From Crotophaga sulcirostris (Eukaryota; Chordata; Aves; Cuculiformes; Crotophagidae), in contig VYZB01000222.1 of assembly GCA_013397455.1 (NCBI GenBank), positions 468,376 to 532,375 on the forward strand: a DNA stretch of 64,000 nt, in the 5' to 3' direction. Positions 35,936-48,722 of the stretch are shown piece after piece. The notes under the pieces were generated by a model. It worked only from the letters and a program-made list of their open reading frames with translations. It was not told the DNA's origin and did no database searches. Within the stretch, counting starts at the first letter, position 1, and every line of letters begins with the position of its first letter. Made by a program: the position numbers and the translations under genes.

Positions 35936-38900
35936 TAAGCTGGGTAATAACAGTCATGGAGACAGATCTCTGAAACTTGGTCACCTAGATTTAGGTATTT
36001 GATTGCAAATGCAACAAATAATAGGAAGAGTGATTATTCTAAATTGGGCCTCAAAATGGTTGCCGAGTAGAGCAAAACTATGTCTGCAATTATTTGCACG
36101 TGTAAAACTGTGTATCAGAAAATATTTATGTTGAAAGTAAGACATTTAAAAAACCACTGATTCTGAAGACTGTTAAACTAAGAATGAGGGATCCTTAATA
36201 CAGAGTGCTATATGGGGAGGAAATATAACCCACACAGGCAAGTATTCTAATTTGCAGGTTCCTGTTTTATTATAATTTAGAGAAAGGAGTAATAAATGGA
36301 AAGATAGCATTCTATGAAGCAAATAAGATGGAAGAATGAATATATCACCTTTACTCCTTCTATAACTTCTCCTCAATTTATTTCCATGTCATCTTTTTCG
36401 AGTGATTGTTAGTGTTGATCACCCCGTAGCCTAGAGTTGATAAATTAATAAAGATAATATTGTTCCCGTGGGTGCTGTTACTATTTCTGTATCACAGACA
36501 TCACCAAAGAATTTCATCTGTTTGTTTGTTTTTTTTTCATAAATCATGGTTCAGTCACAGGAATTTTGGAGAGGAAGAAGAAAGTAGATAGGGGAGGAGG
36601 AGGCTGGCAAATGATTTGAAGATTATCCATTTACTAAATCTGTAAAATGCTTTCCTGTTGACAAGTTCGAGATACAATTGAAGGTACAGGCACTGGTGAA
36701 GAATGTTAGGTTCTGGCTTCAGTTTTGGGTTAAGGTTTTATTTGCCAGTCACACATACTTGCCTTTTTCAGAATAATGTATTGAATGAAGTGGCACGAAG
36801 ATTTGGTGCATCTACTGAAAGGTGTAAACAGTTTGTAAATCCTCCAAGTAATGAGAATAAAAATACACTTTTTGCAAATGTCTTTATACTTGCACTTGTG
36901 CTATTTTCTTATTGGCTAGAAAGGAACATAGTCAGCCAAAATCGGTTTTGATCTAAGATAAGTGAGGATCCTGTGGTCAGGTTTCATTGCCTTTGGACCT
37001 TGGCAAACTGAACATGTGCCAATTCATAATATTTTTTTTTTACTTATGTAATCTGAAAACTGTAACATGGTATGGTATTCCATTGCTTTATGCTTTATAT
37101 CCTCTTGGGAGTAAAATGCTGCCTTAATTTTGTTTAAGCATTTTATATACAACCAGTTTGCTCAGAGATAAATGAGAAGAAAAGATATGAGGGAATGACT
37201 GAGAAAGAAAGAAATAAAGACATAAAATTTTCAGATGGAATATGTGTACACACAAGTGATAAAGCAGGGCAGGAATAATCTTAGAGTGTCAAAGATTTTT
37301 CATGAATGAGGAAATTTGAGGCATCGAGACTGATACAGAGTTAGTTATACAAGCATCCTGTGTATAAAAGGACTTCATTATATATTATGGAAACGCTCTC
37401 TTGATCAAAAAAGAAGTGAAAAATTTTAGGATCCTTGTTTGTACTTAGTATCTTCGATCCAGTGACATTATTTAGTATGTACAATCTAATTATTTTTTTT
37501 GCTAACTACTTAACACACTGTAAGTAACAGTACTATTTCCAATTTGTAGCTGTAGCTCTTATGATGACAACTGTCTCAAACTGTTCAGGTATTGCACATA
37601 CTAAAAACAATGGGCTGTACTGGTAATTATTCTTTCCCAGATGAACAGACAGCATGCTGATAGCTACCTACTCCTTCTGAATAAGTTGAAAGAATTATAT
37701 TCAAAATATGTTTCTTGCCCTCTGCTGCTGCCAAAATGTTTACCTTGGAATAGCAAGCTGTCAACCATATGGATGCCATTCAGCCATTTTTGCTTCTCAG
37801 AATTCCACTAAACAGGGCCCACACAACCAAATGTCCACACGTTCTGCAACTCAGCGTGACTCAATAAAAATGAAAGAAAGACCACAATTTTATCAAGTGG
37901 CATCGGGCGCTTGTGTCTTTCCTTTACTCATCTCCTTGTCCAAAAAACCAAATGACCCTAACGCACACCACTTTAAGTTCCATCTACTAGGCTGCAAAGT
38001 TGCATAGCTATCTGCTTTGCTGATGCTGCTTTGCAGCTGTAACATATGAGAGAGTTTAGATAAGATGTATTTAAAAAAAGCATTAAGAGAATATAGCAGT
38101 TTATGATAACTTCGGTCAGGTTGAAACAGAAAGGGGGGGAAATAAGGATGGCAGTCCTCATGTGAGAGGTGTGTACTAGTGTGGAGACGTTGTTATTAAA
38201 ATGGTAGTAGTGTAGAAAAAAACATGGCTCAGACAAACTAGTAAGAGATTGCCAAGCAGCCATAAAAACTTACATTTATTTGTATATTATACTTTTAGAA
38301 TGCTGTTGCACTTTGTAACAGTAATAGCTGCTAACTAGCAAAATCTTCCAAATGTATCATATCATTGGCTTAGTTGCGTAGAAATGCCCAGGAAGCCAAC
38401 AGGCTGCTGGTGATGGCTCTCTACTGCACTGCATTTAAAGAGGGGCCAAAGGGATCTGTATTGTGGCCATTTTACTTTGATATCATGGTCCTGGATGCCT
38501 AGAGTTTTAGTCACTTGGGCATAAAGGGAAAGGAATCATGTCTAAAAATTAAATATAATTTCGAGTTTTTTCATTAGGTTGAAATTTTCTTACAAGGTCC
38601 ACTGCAAACAGTGGTATTTCTGTTTCTGTGAGACCCCAATTTGGTCTCTAATACTGAATCACATAATTGGCCATTTGGCCATCAGGTGGTCTCTCTAATG
38701 ACAATAAGAATATTTTAAACCATTCGAAATGTTGTGCTTAGCTGCCTACATTTTGCCATGGTTACGTGAAGAAGTAACTTCATGACACACAGTTGGCATT
38801 TCTTGCATTTGTTTGTTTGTTCAAGCTCCAGGTGAAGCTATCAGTGATATACATCTGAAAGAGGAGGTTTGAGTTTACATCCCTCTAGCCCCCAGACTGT

Positions 38901-41900
38901 TAATTTTAGCAATATGAGTAAACTTGCCAGAATTTTTCACATTCAGTGTGTTTGGGGCATGCCAGGGTGGAGGTGGTACAAGGAGGGGGGCACTTCAAAA
39001 CAGCAGATGAAGCTATTTTCTTTGCCATGGGAACCAGACTGCCTGTGGGGAAGGGAGCAGCTCTGGTGAGCTGGAGAGGGGGCACAGAAGAGGCACGTTA
39101 TTATGTATCTGTATTTTCACAGTAGTTTGTGGCATGGAAATATCACTGATGCAGACTCTAACTTAGAGAGGACTAACAGTGACCTTTTTAAGTGTGTGGC
39201 TCTGCACTTGCTGAGTTTATCCTCACAAAGTTCCTGGCCAAAATGTTTTCCTGTGATAAATCTATATGTTAAAATAGGTGACCTTGTGGATACTTAGAAC
39301 TGAAAGCCGTTTCTTCCATTGTGATTTCATGGTGTGGATCTTGCCTAAAAAAGTAAGCGCATGAATTTGGTTCTCATGAAAATTAAAATGTAATCAAAGA
39401 CTGAGCATCTTTGGCATTCCCAGATGTTGCTTGTGTCATCTTTGTAGCTCCAAAACCAAAATGTCCTTCTGTCCTTTTTTGTTATGAACCTTTCAGTTTC
39501 TGAAGCGTTGATATTGGGGACAGATAAGTTATAAATATGACATCTTCACAGTGCAGTATCTCAGTTGTCACTCAATCAACAAAGCTTATATTGCAGCAAA
39601 ACCTGCAAAAACTTAAGTCTAAGTCAAATATTATTTATGATTCTAGTCAACAATCAAATAACATTTCTAAACTTGCCATGCATTTGCACTGATCCCTCTC
39701 CTGTGGTAAATGCATTTGGCCTTTATTTTTTTGCACTTTACTTTATTAGGCAAGTGTGAGTCACAGAATCATCAAAAAGAGCATTTATCATTGAAAGAGT
39801 ATTAACTTTATGTATTTTCCACCCAATTAGATCTTGACAAGAAATAAGATTCAATTAAAATGTATAAAACCTTTAAAAAGTAATATCAATTCAATAAAGC
39901 TTTAAAAAGTTTTCTTGAATTGCAACTTTTTTACCATGCTTCTAAACCAAAGGAAACATTACATATGACTAGTAAACACATATATTGAGGTAATTATACT
40001 TATCCATTTTTCAGAATTACAAGATGTTACTGCATTTTTTAGAGTAAAAAAGAAAAGTAAGTTCTGCTGAACTTATTTCCCAGTTACTTCAAATGTTGTA
40101 TGAGATAGGTATTGAAACAATTTAATAGAATGAATGCTCTCTATACCTGCAAGTAGAGCTACTGCTGCCAAAACCTGAAATATTTCTTCAATAAACTTTC
40201 TGTCTACTTAATAACTTCTCCTATTGATCTGTGGTTTGGCCTATTTTAAAACTTCATGACAAACTTCAACTGCTTAAGACATTAAATGTTAAATTACAGT
40301 TTAGGATTTTAATAAATTGGCGTAAATGTCAAGCTTAATAAATATTGTCTTGCTTTAAATTTAATTTCAACACACTTGTTTTATGAAACATTCAAAATAC
40401 CATGGGATTTTTAAAAAACAATTTATATACCTTTGGAATGCTGTTTTATCTGGTATTTTGCACTTCATTATGTCCATAGATTTCAAATCAGGGACTGGGT
40501 CCTGTATATTATCTGAAACAGACTATTCAGTGAATATTGTATTTATTATATCTGTATAATATTGTTAATCAGAGGAAATTATAAACCAGTAATAGGAGAG
40601 ACAATACAATTTTCTTTCCTTTTTTTATACTTCGGCAGATTAATAAATATTTTGTAGACTACTGAAACTCAAAGGCTGGTCAGGTGTGGAAAAAAACCAT
40701 TTTGGTTAGGACAATTCTGTAAACTTAAGCATCTCAATGTGTTTTGAAAGTTGTTCTTAATTACATATTTTTATGGTAAATAACTAACAGTATGTACAGT
40801 CTGTTGTGTAGGTTCAGCATTGACTATTACTATTCAAATGAACAGTTTTTTCCCTCAAGTTCTATAATACTGCAAAACATTTGGCATGAGCAATATATAT
40901 GTATAATGCTTATGTCTTTTATAATGTAGTCCACTTCCTTGCTATAGACAGACCTTAACAATTTGGTCAATAAATTGGTCAGTTAGTATACTTGTGTTTA
41001 TAAACCCCAAAGCTTATTATTAGCCGCACTGAATTATCACCACTGTAGATCAAGGAGAATTAAAATTTTATACACTAATTCAGATTTTTTTTTATTTATT
41101 GAATTTTCCCCCCCTGCTTTCCTTTAGAAAATTAAATCTGTTTATTAAGCGATTGGAATAACTATTTTGAAGTTGACTTTGTTTTGGAAAAGGTGCGTAG
41201 ATATGTTGGATCACCTCCTCCGGCCCACTTCTGAAATAACAAGGCTTTTGTTACCAGCTGGTGACCATTTCATAGAAAACAAAGCAGGAAAGTCCTCTGC
41301 TGCTTTGCACTTAATAACATTCCCAGTTTTAAATAGAATGTTGGCACAGATGTATACATCTTCAGTGAAGTTTTCTCCTTTAGATCAGCAGATAAGTTAG
41401 CCTATGATTTACAGAAATTCTAATTTTTAGAAGTGTCAGTACTTCCATTTTTAAATTTAGTCATCAAAATAATTTGGTAGACTGAAATAATGTGAAAAAT
41501 ATTTGTCACATGCTTTTTACTGCTTCAGATTTTTATAAGTTATCCCTCTTCCCCAGGATGGCTGTGTGATTGAGTACAGGGTTATTTACTTGTTTCACAG
41601 TATTTTTTTCAAAAAAAACCCCTTTTATCTAATTAGACACGTTGAAGGAAAATGTATGCCATATTTTCCACAGCTGCTTAAAAATCATCAGAATTTTTAA
41701 TCTCCTAATGAGATATTGAAATATTTAATTAGAACAGAGGAAGGATTAATACTGGTAGAATCATTCAAACAGACATAAGATATTTTGTAATGTGAAAAGT
41801 CTTTCCAATCTCTAAGCACAGCAAACCAGCAACTTTATTTAAAATGCAAGACTAAAGGGAATTTGTTAAAATATATTGATGAAGTAAATCTCTGTGGGAG

Positions 41901-44059
41901 CTTTGACTCATTTGTGTGCGCATTTTAATGGTGTTTGTTAATTATTTGTGCTCCCCAAAATGAGAAATGTACCGCAGTGTAATATGGTGTTTGAATGTTG
42001 GAAGGAACAGAAAAATGACATAGTATTTAACTGAGTATAGAACGATAGGCTCTGCACAGATCAATTGACAATATCACATCAATTTTTATTTCATGGCTTG
42101 TTCCATTCTTTGGACACTTATTTTTCACTAAGCAAATCGTATTTTTTTTGCCTCAACTATTTTATCTATTGTCCTGTGCATTAACTCACATATCATCTAA
42201 ATAGTTTTAAAATTAAATCATTTTGGTGTAAAATTGCTGATAAATAGTTGGGGAAAAAAAACAGGAAAACATTTTATTTCTAAGCAGCCAGTTTTGTTAA
42301 TACATTGTTTTGATCATATCTTTCCATTTGTTTTTAATTACGAGAGCATTTCCCTGAAAAATATGATCTTTTGTGGGTTAAGGGTTCCTTTGCTCCTGCT
42401 GCTTCTTTCAAGCAGACACACTTCAACATTTCTGGCAACCAGATTATCTTTAAAACAGCACATGGTAATGTTGCAGACAGTGAACACTGACTTCAAGTGA
42501 GAAAAGAGTAAGCTTTTGAGCAACTCAAAACCTGTGTCAGATCTTGAGGTGGTGCAAAGTAATGTAGTTCTGACTTGAACCAGACTCAGTTTTCCACTGT
42601 CTCAATATATTGTCTGTGCATGTCCTCATGTAAATATCTTCAATAACCATCAAGAGAGGTGAAAACTGAAATTACTTAGTGGCAGAACCTCTGTAAATAA
42701 TAAAATTTCAAACCTGCCATACAGCATTCCTTTGGTTTTGTGGTTAACTTTGTACATAAAATAGAAATATAATGAGTGTATGAGATGGGTTTCAATGAGA
42801 ACAATATCTGTACTGCATTAATTAACAGTAGTGTCAGGGCTGGATGAAGTCTTGACCTAAATGAGAATACTGCTCAGCTGCACAGTTGTGACTGCATCAT
42901 GTGTGAGGGGAAAGTGCATTTTATTCAATGGGCCTAGTAAGGAGAAGTAAAACATCTTCATTTATCTATAAGTAATATTTCTCACATAACTTTATTTGTG
43001 GTTTATGTTCTATTTCAGACTTTAAGATGGTAGTGTTGCAGACCAAGCTTGCTCCCAAAACTGAAAAAGAAAGCAGCAAAAGGTATTCTCCCTCAAATAT
43101 TTCTTTTGAATGTATTCCTTCCTTAGGAATTGTGTTAATTATATGCTAATATAGCCATAATCTTTCTGTATAAAATGTTAAGCAGCATTAGGAGATGTTA
43201 GGCAGCTGGCTTCTCCAGGTTATTTCCACTTCTGTGGAACAGAGCTTTCCCCTGTCTTCAAGCTGTGCTGGCACAACTCTTTGTGGGACGGTCCTGTGAA
43301 CGAGATTGGGGTGCTGTCTCCTTTAAAACACTGCAAAAGGTATGATTTGAAATTGTCAACTCACCAAACACTATCATGGCTACAGACTGGCCATACTTTG
43401 ACACATACGAGAACCTTGCTTAGCAAAATAACTCTACTAAGGACAACTCAGGTGAGACCAGCCACGCTAAGCCATTTTATTCTTTATCAGTGCCCAATTC
43501 ATTTATAGTAAAAGCTGACTAGATAGCTGTGAATGTCCGGAAGCCTGTATGTTAATTGCCTTTAAAAATAAATGCATCAGAGCCACTAGGACATTTCTGT
43601 TGTGTTTTTAGATTATTCATATAAATTATGAGGTTATCAAATGTGAATGTGAAATTGGCAGGCATATGCTCGGATATCTTCCTAAGCTATGCAATTACTC
43701 AGGATGTCATCTCAGTCTTCAAGCAACCAAAACCAACTGTTTCTACATAAAACCTCATCAAGGTGTTAGAAAGCCTTTGGCAACAAAACACAATTAAAAT
43801 ACCTCAGGCAGTGAAATCCATTAATGTAAAAAGGGGCTAAGTTCAAGAGAAATAGTTAGGGCATGTCTATTTGACAGTGACAACAGCACAAAGCCTTTGC
43901 AAATTAAATCACCCTGCTGAGAAGCTGGGCTCTCTGCATTGTAACAGCCACAGTGCAATGCCTGAGCTGTTAGCCTTAAACCTAATTTGCACGTTTCGAT
44001 GCTACACTTCACTGGCTACAGGAAGCAATGGTTGTTCTTTGGTGAGGGTAAATCTTACC
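35936..44059. other. Intergenic, nothing recognised
   Basis: About 8 kb of AT-rich sequence with no recognisable coding exon or transposon. The stretch 39770-42240 is especially AT-rich. An exon-like segment at 43019-43082 is discussed as a weak finding. Short T runs occur at about 36530-36538 and 37030-37040. Confidence 0.55.
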
Positions 44060-44098
44060 AAGGCAGGAATAGTACAACGTGATCCAGATGTGATGGCA

Positions 44099-44577
44099 AT
44101 GGGAGACTCTCCTCTGAGGGGTACAGAGGCACCTATTTGCTGACTCAACCCACTCTCTAGAGGAGTGTGCTGCTTACTGGGGACTCATATCAGGGATGCC
44201 ACTAAGGGGCTACCAAGCCTTCTACAGCCCACTGACTACTATCTGCTGCTGTTGTTTCATGTGGACACCAATGATATAGCCAGGAGCAGACTGAGGGGTA
44301 TCAAGAGGGATTACAGGGCCCTGGGAGCGGCGGTAAGGGAATCTTGGATAATTTTTCATCAGTCCTCCTGGTCAAAGGGATGGGGTTTGAAAGGGACAGT
44401 CCAGTCTGCCAAATCAACAAATGGCTGCAGGACTGGTGCCACAGACAGAGTTCTGGCTACTTAGACCATGGGACTCACTTTCAGAAACCTGGTCTACTAG
44501 GGGCTAATGGGGTCCATCTGTTGGAAAAGGGGAAGAGTAGCCCCAGTCATAGGCTTGACAAGCTCTTGAAAATGGCT
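44099..44577 (+). pseudogene. CR1 ORF1 SGNH/GDSL-esterase-like domain, inactivated
   Basis: CR1-like LINEs can encode an esterase domain of the SGNH hydrolase type in ORF1; its role in retrotransposition is not settled. Here the block I motif MGDSPLRGTEAPIC is at 44099-44140 with the nucleophile Ser codon at 44108-44110. The next block reads FHVDTND (HVDTND at 44258-44275), where the family form has Gly in place of the first Asp. The C-terminal block reads ANGVHLLEKGK with Asn at 44506-44508 and His at 44515-44517, where a catalytic Asp-x-x-His is expected. Breaks are an in-frame TGA at 44141-44143 and a frame change between about 44275 and 44500. Ser and His survive but Asp is lost, so the copy is dead. 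It belongs to the transposon and is not a host esterase. Confidence 0.78.
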
Positions 44578-44782
44578 TGAAAGTAAAGTTGCTGGGGGAG
44601 GGCAGCCTCAATCCATCCCACACTTACCAGTTTGATGCTAATGAGACAATAGAGGCCCAGAGCCTCAAGAGGGAACATGGGTCAATAGGAGAGCACCTGA
44701 AGAAAAATACAAAGGATCTCCAGCCAGCAAGACAGCTTCATCAGGGGCCCAACTAAAGCACCTCTATACAAATGCATGTAGC

Positions 44783-45400
44783 ATGAGGAATAAACAAAAG
44801 GAGTTAAAGATGTGTATGCACCTGCAGGGCTATGATCTTATTGACACCACAGAGACATGGTGGGATGGATCCTATGATTGGAGGGTTGGGATGGAGGGAT
44901 ACAAACTGTTTAGGAAGTACAAGCAAGGGAGAAGAGGAGGGGTTGTTGCCCTCTATGTCATTGATCAGCTGAAGTGCATGAAGCTCCACCTGGTGAGGGA
45001 TGAAGAGCTGACCAAGAGCTCATGCATCAGGATTAAAGGGAAGACACGGACAGGTGACGTTGTAGTGAGGGTCTGCTACAGGCCAGTGGACCTGGAAGAG
45101 TAAGCAGATGAGGCCTTCAATAGACACATAGGAGCAGCCTCGCATTCACAAGCCCTGGTCCTCATGGGGGACTTCAAACATCCCAAAATCTGTTGGAGGT
45201 ATGACACAGCAGGGCGTGAGTAATCCAGTATGTTCCTGGAATGCATTGATGATAACTTTCTTCTCCAAGTAATAGAAAAGTCAATGAGCAGTGATGCTAT
45301 GTTGGACCTCATTCTCACCAACAAGGAAGGACTGGTGGGGAATGTGAAGCTCAAGAGCAGCCTTGGCTGCAGTGATCAAGAAAAGGTGGAGTGCAAGGTA
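44783..45400 (+). pseudogene. CR1 ORF2 endonuclease (EEP/AP-type) domain, inactivated
   Basis: This domain nicks target DNA to prime reverse transcription in CR1-type LINEs. A single frame can be followed from 44783 to about 45400. It shows YDLIDTTETWWDGSYDW with the ETWW motif at 44852-44863, a KGKTRTGDVVVRVCYRPVD strand with VCYRP at 45071-45085, MGDFKHPKICW starting at 45164, LDLILTNKEGLVGNV, and LGCSDQEKVE with SDQ at about 45371-45379. Two in-frame TAA stops (45101-45103 and 45221-45223) break it. Catalytic residues are also damaged: the Asn of GDFN is Lys and the His of SDH is Gln. No frameshift is seen across this 0.6 kb, so decay was mainly by substitution. Confidence 0.85.
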
Positions 45401-45525
45401 ACTTAGGGCAGTGAGGAGTGTGCACAGCAAGATTACTACCCTGGACTTCAGGAGAGCACACTTTGGCCTCTTCAAGGATTTGCTTGGTAGGGTACCATGG
45501 GATAAAGCCATGGAGAGGAGAGGAA

Positions 45526-45940
45526 AGACCAGTTTGCTTAAAGCCTCATTGAACTTGACCTTCGGCACCTCCAGGGCTGGGATATCCACGGCTTCTCTGG
45601 GCAACCTGTTCCAGTGCCTCACCATCCTTACAGTAAAACATTTCTTCCTATATCTACTCTAAATCTCCCCTATTTCAGATCAAAACCATTACCCCTTGTC
45701 CTATCACTATACTCCCTGATAAAGAGCCCCTCCCCAGCTTTCCTGGAGGCCCACTTTAAGTGAAAGGCTGCTCTAAGGTCTCCCCAAGAGCCTTCCCTTC
45801 TCCAGGCTAAACAAACCCAACTGTCTCAGCCTGTCCTTGTATGCGAGGTCTCCAGCCCTTTGTTCATCTTTGTGGCCTCCCTACACAACTGCAAGAGATT
45901 TCCACATGCTGCCTTTCTGATGTGTATGGGACCTGACCCC
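45526..45940 (-). mobile_element. CR1 LINE 3' segment, minus orientation, fused to the plus-strand CR1
   Basis: Reverse-complement CR1 text starts at 45526 ('agaccagtttgcttaaagcc'). It continues through 'cggcttctctgggcaacctg', 'ttccagtgcctcaccatcct', 'ttgtcctatcactatactcc', 'cccagctttcctggaggccc' and 'tctttgtggcctccctacac', fading by about 45940. The very 3' end with octamer repeats is absent on the left, because the plus-oriented CR1 begins there. It has the frameshifts and stops of an old copy. Confidence 0.88.
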
Positions 45941-48648
45941 AAACAAGCATCTCTATGCAGATAAAGATGGGGTCAGTATACACAAAATTCTTGAACTCTA
46001 CTAAAATTTCCAGCTGTGATGATTTTTGGAATGGCAGCATCCCATCATTGGGAAAAAACCCAATTTATTTCATGTTAATTAATTTAAAGAGCTGACAGAT
46101 AAAAATCGCTCTCAGTCATTACTTGCATGGCCTGGCCTTGAAAAGATCTTAAATTTTCATTTCTTTCTAGATCATAACTGAATTACTCATCTCTTAGTTA
46201 ATGTACTGCAACCTTAAAAAATGATGGAGCAGATCTTTCACTGTCATCCCTTTTCATGAGGTTGTACTTTTCAAGAAGGCAGCACCTCTTCCCATCATAA
46301 CAGTTATGGAAGAGAGTAGAGCTGTCAGTGGTGCTGTCCAGAGGTATGCTTTATAGTTTTTTCCAGGAAAGTTAAAGCTATATATCCCTCTCCAGTAAAA
46401 TTATATATTCTAACTTAGCATTTTGCCTTTCCTTTTTTTTTATCAGAGTGCCTGTCTGCTGTGGACAATCAATTTACTGTTGAAATTTATCAATCTAGCA
46501 ATAATAACTGTACTCGTAATGTTTTCCTACTTTTGTCATTAACTGAAAAATATATTTTTATATATAAAATGTTATGAAGCTGTGTAAAGGTACTTTAATT
46601 AAATCTACATGTAATATGTGCTGTGCTTCCTTTTCAGAAGTTTTTATGATTTCATGGAGTATCTAGTCAGAGTCTCTGTTATGATTTAGTAGCTGGTTAA
46701 TATTCATAACTACAGTTTCCTATAAGTACTTACAGACCTTCTCATTAATATCTGTACAGCTATCACAATTGATGTTACACACCAGATGATGCTTGCCAAA
46801 ATCATTTTACCCCTTGTTATTTAGTCTGAAATCCTGCAGGTCTTCATGCTTTCATGGAGCTCTGAGAGCTGCCTCTTCCATCACGATTCCTTGTGCCCCC
46901 GACCGAGTTCTCATATCACCAATCATCCTCTGCAAACTGCTTTTTAGTGATCATCGTACAGGTTTTGGATCTCTTAAATTTCTCAAGTAATTCCTACCCA
47001 TCCATTTTAATTTGTGCTAAAGAGAAGCTTTTTGTTTGCAAAGTATGAAGACTGACTTGCTAAATAAGTGGTATTATAAATGAATACTTGAAATAATGCG
47101 AGAAACATTTTTTTTGCCATTACATCCTGGAATGTATAGGGAGAGTGACTGCAAGCCCTGAATCACAGTTAACTGGACAGTAACTAGAAACGTGTTGTTG
47201 ACTAAACAGCTAATGAATGGAAAGGTAGAATAAAACGTGTTCTCACTGGTGAGCACTAGACACACAAGTATGTACGGGACCTACACTCTAGGAGGCCTCA
47301 GGCTGGAGGAATGTTTGGTGTATATAGTGCTTTCCCAACTTCTTTTCAAGTGCTCTTCCCGCAGGGAGGGAGCAAACTAGCAGCAGAAATGCTGTGCAAG
47401 TGAAGCAAATTATTGCTTCAACCATAAACCAGGCACATTCCAGCAGACCTATGGAAGCATCTCATGCATTGAGTATATCCACAGTAAATCAGGATTTGCT
47501 ATGTCTTCATGGGAGTTGTGGGCATGCTTCACGAAAGAAGCCACTGAAGGCCGTAAGTGGCCTTGTGTTTGCAAAAGTCTGTCTGTAGAAGGCTGTATGT
47601 GAGACGTATTGGTTAATTTGTTCTTCTTCCCATATAAAAAGGCAGCTGTGTTGTTATGTTCCCAAAGGACAGATGAGTTCTTATGGATTGGAAAAATCAG
47701 CTGTGAAATGACTAAGAAAAATCTAGTTGAATTTCCCAAAGCCAAAATTAGAAGCATGTTTTTAAAGACAGACTGAATCCAGAACTTCTTTCTACTATGG
47801 GTAACTAGCAGCAGAGTTGCATTTTGATTGCATTCTGTTGTCTGACTTCAGTGTCCCATTTTAGGGACATCTTTCTTTCTTGAAAGGAATGTTTTCTTAC
47901 AATTAGATTATCACTGATTAGTTATGACTAGCTGCATCAAAATACAGCTTACTGTATGGCATAAGTCAAACAAGGTACAGACTTTTGCAGTCTCTTCTTC
48001 ACAAACAGGCAACCCATGTAACTGTTATCAGGTAAACAAGGTGCACGCCCGCCACAGTGAGGCAAGATTCCTGAGATAATCTTGAATCTGCAGTTGATGT
48101 TCTGCTTGACTTTTTCAGAAGTTTCTTCATATTTCTTGGGTTCTGTAAAACTGAGAGTGATAACATGATAGACTTTGGTCTCAAGGATTTAAATGCTATT
48201 TGTTTCCTCAAAATCTATTGATATTTTCTTTGTTTTCATGCAGTAAATGTATTAGCTAGTTTCCTTAAAACCACAACCAGCTGACTGGTTATATTCCTGT
48301 CCATGTTAGTCACTTGCCTGACTTTTAACGTTACTTGTTACTCTTATAACTGATTTATTATGTACCACTTTGCCCGCATACCTTCTCTGAAATTGCCATT
48401 AGTGCTTAGATAATAAAAGCACAGCAACCTGTACATAATTCACATCACCCAAGAATCTAGTTGTCAGGGTTGTTATTCTTTTAATAGCTTTTGTACTGGT
48501 AAAACCAGCAAGATCTTAAAGGCTTTTATCAATGATTAGCCTATTGTACAACATATTTCATTTACTGAGAAATGTGCTGTATAACATTCTTGAATAGTTC
48601 TGTGGTTTCATAACATCCTATCTGCATTTAGATACTGCAGCAAGAAGC
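45941..48648. other. Intergenic, nothing recognised
   Basis: AT-rich sequence with short T runs (46432-46441, 47108-47115). No recognisable exon, RNA gene or transposon. Confidence 0.55.
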
Positions 48649-48722
48649 ACCTGATTCTGACTTTGTGCCAGCATGGCTCCATTGATTCAAATAGACCGAA
48701 GTGAAATCAGAATTGAGATCCA
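48649..48722. repeat. Probable old amniote interspersed repeat fragment
   Basis: The text 'ctgattctgactttgtgcca', 'ggctccattgattcaaatag' and 'gtgaaatcagaattgagatc' resembles a very common sauropsid repeat. Its hallmark is a near-palindrome around 'actccattgaagtcaatgg' flanked by 'gattctgatctc'-like ends, and here the two ends 'gattctga' and 'tcagaatt' face each other. I cannot name the family with confidence. Confidence 0.45.

Larger units (their letters stand above)
44060..45525 (+). mobile_element. CR1 LINE 5' half: ORF1 esterase plus ORF2 endonuclease, 3' half missing
   Basis: About 1.5 kb of sense-oriented CR1, including regions usually lost from bird copies through 5' truncation. Order: ORF1 esterase relic (44099-44577), inter-ORF spacer, ORF2 endonuclease relic (44783-45400), then the segment after the endonuclease with TLDFRRAHFGLFKDLLGRVPW (about 45441-45502). 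At 45525 it stops abruptly and a CR1 3' segment in the opposite direction begins. The reverse transcriptase region is absent on this strand. The left boundary is approximate because similarity fades above the GDS motif. Confidence 0.85.

Noticed and set aside
45281..45625. 114-codon minus-strand open frame across the CR1 junction
   Set aside because: It is the antisense of one CR1 half plus degraded sense of the other. It is transposon sequence and not a host gene.
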